The notes under the pieces were generated by a model. It made no database searches, was not told where the DNA came from, and saw only the letters and a list, made by a program, of their open reading frames with translations. Made by a program: the position numbers and the translations under genes. From NCBI GenBank assembly GCA_025174535.1, contig JALBUN010000001.1:372001-436000 (forward strand): 64,000 bases of DNA, written 5' to 3'. Positions 59,826 through 64,000 of the stretch are shown one piece after another. Position 1 is the stretch's first letter. Every line of letters starts with the position of its first letter. The stretch is from Cantharellus purpuraceus (lineage: Eukaryota; Basidiomycota; Agaricomycetes; Cantharellales; Hydnaceae).

Positions 59826-62535
59826 ATTTAATTTGAGGGGGGGGGGGACGACGTGACGAGCTCTCCCTTGGAGATTTGTGGGAATCAAATCGAGGAGAGT
59901 GTGCTACAAGGGACAGGCGCAGCATGGAACAATCCGGGTGTCGCCCATTCTTATAACGAGATGTCAGCAAGAGTGCCCAGACTAGGGTAGATACGTAACA
60001 AACTGAAAGGTGCTGTGTTTGTCCGTGCGCCTCTTTCCAGGCCTTTTTGCTCACAGTGTGTTGAAGAAGCACTGGCAGTGATAAAAATGTGAACTCGGAG
60101 TTCAAAGACATACATGGGTTGCAGCAATGCGCTTAACGCTTATCAAAATGATGCTGAGATCTGCAACATGTGGGCAGCGAGCGTGATGGCCTCGGTGGAC
60201 TTGACAGTTTCTTGTGTTAGGGCGCGTACCAAGGTCAGACACTGCACAAACACGTCAATATTTCGCTTCATGAATTTGATTACCCTTCCAGGAGCACTCA
60301 CTCTACGACCAAGATATAGACGCGAAAAAAAGAATTGCATCATACCTGGTGTATAGATTTGGCCACGCAAAAACGTATCAGTGTGATGTGGTGTCAAGAA
60401 ATGTGATCGAATTGACAATACCGGATGCACTAGTGATATGCGATATATGACATGTCCACGGGTTTGGACAATTGTCGCGGCTAAGGTCGACAAACTCCCA
60501 CGACGACCTATATAAGTAACTGAATGCGATTTCACGCCCCTAATGGCTTCAATTGCCAGATCAGCTTGCTATTTGGCACAACCTATAATCAGAGAGGCAT
60601 TGTCAGGAATCATCTTACTAGAATTCATTTAATGTCCGATCCAATGAGCGCCTTGTGGCCATCCGAGTACCCTAAGCGTTGTTTCTTTGATGTGACACCA
60701 AAAGATGTTTTGATTTCGTCCTCGAAATCCGCTGTGTCCCTAGCTTGTGATGCGGTGGCGGCCGACATGACGATCGGACCTGGAACATGCACGTACCTGT
60801 CGTCTCTTGAAGGAAGCTGACCTGATCTTGCGCAGAAGCACCATTGGGCGGCAAGGCACTGTGAATGATTGTACCAGATAAGAATGATCCCAGAGGATGC
60901 GCATAGCTTCCTTGTGATGGTGACGAAAACTGCTTGGCCCCCTCTTGTGCCCTTGAGTCCCAGGCAGACTCACGTCACACGTCAACTTCCATACTACCTT
61001 GAGCCCACGCCATTCGCTCGCATCATTTGAAGTATCACTGCGCGACGTACGCGATGTAATACAATACCCCCGGGGATGGCGTAGTATGAGCCACACCAAT
61101 TCCACCCTTGTTTTCTATGCTGCGGGGTTGCGTTGAAAGCATTCTTCCCGGCAAAACTGTAAGATTCAGTGCGCAGCTGCCAAGACTGATTACCACTGCG
61201 CAGCTGCCGAGATAGGGTCAATGGATTATGAAATTGGAGGCGCTGTGACCCACCAGACCTCGGGGGGCCTACACTGTGGATACACATATTGTTCGGTTTC
61301 TGAATGAATGTCTTTGCTATGGGTACGGGTGTGACGCCTTGCAAGCTGAGCTGGGGGGCCCCTGAGTAAATCGCATAGCCCATTCGTGACCTGCCAACAT
61401 ACTTGGAATTCGCCTTACCCTACACAAATGCCGAAATGATCATGACCGGTAACCCCCCCCCACCTACTTTGGGATGCTACAGAGAAAAATTTGTCCAGGT
61501 CAGTCCTTGAAGCGCAAGGAAAGCGGACACTCACATGTTTTGATGAAGACTAGTGAGTGATCAATACGCAGTTGGGCACTGTCCTAAACCCGGGTGCATA
61601 ACGCCGGCCCTCCAAGCAGCACTGAAGCAACAACCATAAGGAAAGCACGGATGTTACAGAATGGATCGTCGCACCTCGACCCTCTAGAATAAACGAGGAT
61701 ACTCCTGGTTATATGCCTAACAGTACACGGAACGGCACACACCGGCACTAACCGATTGGAACAGAATACTGATCTCACTGCGAGGAGCCCGAAAAAAAGT
61801 CGAGGACAGACGGAGCTCTTCTGTACGAGCGGCCAAACCGTCCATCGACATCGGTTTGGCCGTCACAACTGCGCGAACAAGAGCTGTCGTATCCCACCCA
61901 CGAGGTTGCGAGACAGGTTGCGAGTATAGAATTCAGGGGCTCAGTGGACAGTGGGCACGTATCTCGTGTGCAGCCCGAATATTATTCCAGAACCAGCACA
62001 GCGCAACGGAAAACGTCATCGACACTTTAGGGCACATGAAATACTCCAGCACACTCAAGCAACAGCCATTTCGAGGTCCCACACTACGAGGGCCACCGAA
62101 TAACCACCAACCAGCTAAGAAAAGGCCAACGTGACATGCGACAAGATATCCAGTTCGACGCTTGTGGCTCAGAGGAGGTGTAATAACGGTGCAGAGCGCA
62201 TGGGCTGCTCTTTGGTGGTGTCATCACGACACGGATGCAAAGGCATGGCATACCACGGCAACCTCAACCTAACGAAACGTTTATATTACTGTAGGATCAA
62301 AAACAGGAGAATCAAAGCCTCGTAGTACAAATCATGACGCATCAAACCATGCTATGGGAAGGAGAGCTATTGAAACACCTTCCCCTTCGCTGCTGATTAG
62401 AGGGCGGTAACCCTTGCTAGATACTATTTAAAAACGAATTAGCATCATGCTCGAGACAAATAATACGTCATAGCTAACAAAAACTCTCGTAGCAGCGAGC
62501 GTGCCTCGAAAGTGGCGGGCATCCAACAACACGTC
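59826..62535. other. 2.7-kb gap without a recognised gene
   Basis: Short frames on both strands with no family resemblance. A run of G (59836-59845), a direct repeat GCGCAGCTGCC near 61170 and 61198, and a C run at 61454 were noticed. It may include the upstream region of the DUF6533 gene and the 3' flank of the dehydrogenase gene; decayed genes cannot be excluded. Confidence 0.4.
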
Positions 62536-63970
62536 TCACAGCCCGAGTTTCCCCAAGAGCTCCTTTGCAGCGCCTCCCACATCGCACGGGAGATCAATCT
62601 CTGCCACCGCCGGATGTTCCATCAACCACCGCGCCTGGTCCATAGCCGGTACACCTACACCCCATCATCAGGCAAAAAAAAAAAAAAAAGAGTCAACACA
62701 TAACACTCACCCTCGTACAACACGCCATACACACCCAGCGCAATCGGCGCATGCATCCCCAACCTGTCAATAATAGCCTTCGCCCCCTTCGCCGTCGCCA
62801 CCCCCTCCGCCACACTCCCCAAACTCCCCAATATCTCCTCCAGCCGCTCCCCGCGCCCCAACCGCAGCCCCACCGTGTAGTTCCGGCTCGTCTTGGAGCT
62901 GCACGTGAGGAATAGATCGCCCACGCCCGCCAGGGTCAGAAACGTGAGCGGCGCCGCGCCGTAGGCCGTTCCGATGCGCGTCATTTCCGCCAATGCGCGC
63001 GTTATTAGGCCTGTGGGGGATCAGAGGTCAGAACCATATATCAACGCGGTCTCCCCCACGTACCCGCGCGCGTGTTATTCTCGAACCCCAGGCCCTCGGC
63101 GATACCCGCTGCAATGGCATACACGTTTTTGAGCGCACCGGCAAGCTCGACGCCGATGGGGTCCGTCCCTGTGTAGCTGATGATGGGCGGTTGGAGTGTG
63201 TGAAATGCTGACAAGGGATAGCGAGAGGGGACTGACCATCGGAACCATGGCTGATGGAATAGTTTCGATGTTCTCTTGGCGTGGTATGTCGATAATGAAG
63301 TCACCGATACCGTCGTCGGCTGACGGCGAACGACTGTGTTTCAATTCGATGAGTGGTGTGGGCGTCTGTTGATCAAACACGCACTCTCTGTAGCAAAGGA
63401 AGGGCCGGACTGTATTCGGACATGTGGGGGGGGGATCACTGAGCAGGTGCGGGAGAGGGAAAGACATGTAAATGGCGCACGAGAAACGACGCGACGCACG
63501 CGACGTCTTTTCCGAGGGTGTCTGCGACGATCTCGAGGGTGAGCGCGTTGGTCTGGGACTCGATGCCCTTGTTCACGAAGATGAAGAGCGGGTCGCGCGA
63601 CGCGGCGGGGGGGTGGCGGCCAGGGGGCGGTTGTGGGAGGCGGGGCTTGAGGTGCGCAAGGGTCTGCCTGAAGCGCCGTGGGCATGTGCGTCTGCGAGGC
63701 GCATATAGGGATAGACACGCACCTCAGCCCCTCGGTGGGCACGGCGAACACCAAGACGTCCATGTCCCGCAGCGTCTGGGACGTGGGCAGGTCAGGGCCG
63801 ACGGCGCGTACCTCTGCGGGGAAGACGTGGCCTTTATGACAGGTTGGGTGAGTATGCGTGCTGTTCAGGGCTTGAACTACCGCGGCAGAACGCGACCACA
63901 GCAGCACGTTGTGCGATGCGTCGGCGAGGTGGTCTGCAAGGCACGACCCTAGCGCCATAATGCGAGTCAA
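62536..63970 (-). CDS. NAD(P)-dependent glycerol-3-phosphate dehydrogenase (GpsA-like), 5' end off window
   Basis: Reads [20 protein letters not shown] (Rossmann fold; the GXGXWG part is in an exon beyond the right edge), [15 protein letters not shown], then after introns [79 protein letters not shown] (catalytic Lys in GALKNV), [35 protein letters not shown] and a last exon [14 protein letters not shown] to ELLGKLGL with TGA at 62538-62536. The introns use GT-AG and keep the frame. It interconverts dihydroxyacetone phosphate and glycerol 3-phosphate for lipid and glycerol synthesis. The sequence is closer to the GpsA type ([23 protein letters not shown]) than I would expect for a classic Gpd1, but that was judged by eye. 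Confidence 0.85.
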
Positions 63971-64000
63971 CCACGCAGTCGTCGCTCCGTGAAGCAGAGC

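Noticed and set aside
60143..61383. Several 120- to 130-codon minus-strand frames as genes or a second DUF6533 copy
   Set aside because: Translations lack membrane segments or the FGEE motif and could not be joined by plausible introns.

Overview
The window reads as nuclear DNA of a filamentous basidiomycete, probably an agaricomycete. The genes are dense in short GT-AG introns of about 45-60 nt. They include a fungal Na,K-type P-ATPase, a DUF6533 membrane protein and a GMC oxidoreductase of the AA3 type. The repeats are chromodomain Ty3/gypsy elements of the Tf1/sushi kind. The species cannot be named from the sequence.

Layout. (1) Positions 1-646 hold the 5' end and promoter of a GMC oxidoreductase (minus strand, running off the left edge). 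The same segment recurs at 36915-37544, where a second, apparently intact GMC gene runs from 37243 down to 34597. (2) About 33 kb between the two (1387-33826) is a nest of LTR retroelements. One Ty3/gypsy family ('element A type') dominates: a full-length copy A (5162-16091, minus, perfect AATGG target duplication), a second copy B (16955-29603, plus, apparently chimeric) and fragments called here E (oldest host of the left half), C and D. Several solo LTRs of at least five other families are nested in these, and most can be bounded to the base by their target-site duplications. (3) Positions 37.5-64 kb are ordinary gene space: a Ser/Pro-rich protein of unknown function, a Nop6-like RRM protein, a RING-finger protein that shares a 108-bp divergent promoter region with the E2 enzyme Rad6/Ubc2, an unknown protein, a repeat-rich gap, a P-type ATPase, a DUF6533 protein and a partial gpsA-like glycerol-3-phosphate dehydrogenase.

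Most unusual content. The A-type element carries, between pol and the 3' LTR, a 2-kb antisense gene with its own TATA box; it encodes a long charged coiled coil followed by a Zn2Cys6-like cysteine cluster. The sequence just inside the 5' LTR has no obvious tRNA primer site but is complementary over 12 nt to an LTR site about 34 nt downstream of a TATA-like box, as expected for Tf1-type self-priming. A second LTR family carries thirteen 12-bp units built on TGACTC, the Gcn4/AP-1 core, upstream of its TATA box. Two inverted LTRs of a third family have exchanged their target duplications, which records an inversion of the 216 bp between them. These LTRs also hold an open 144-codon frame.

The transposon genes are decayed, often by Arg codon to TGA changes, and I treat them as pseudogenes. 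Splice models for host genes were made by eye from GT-AG signals, reading frame and family resemblance.
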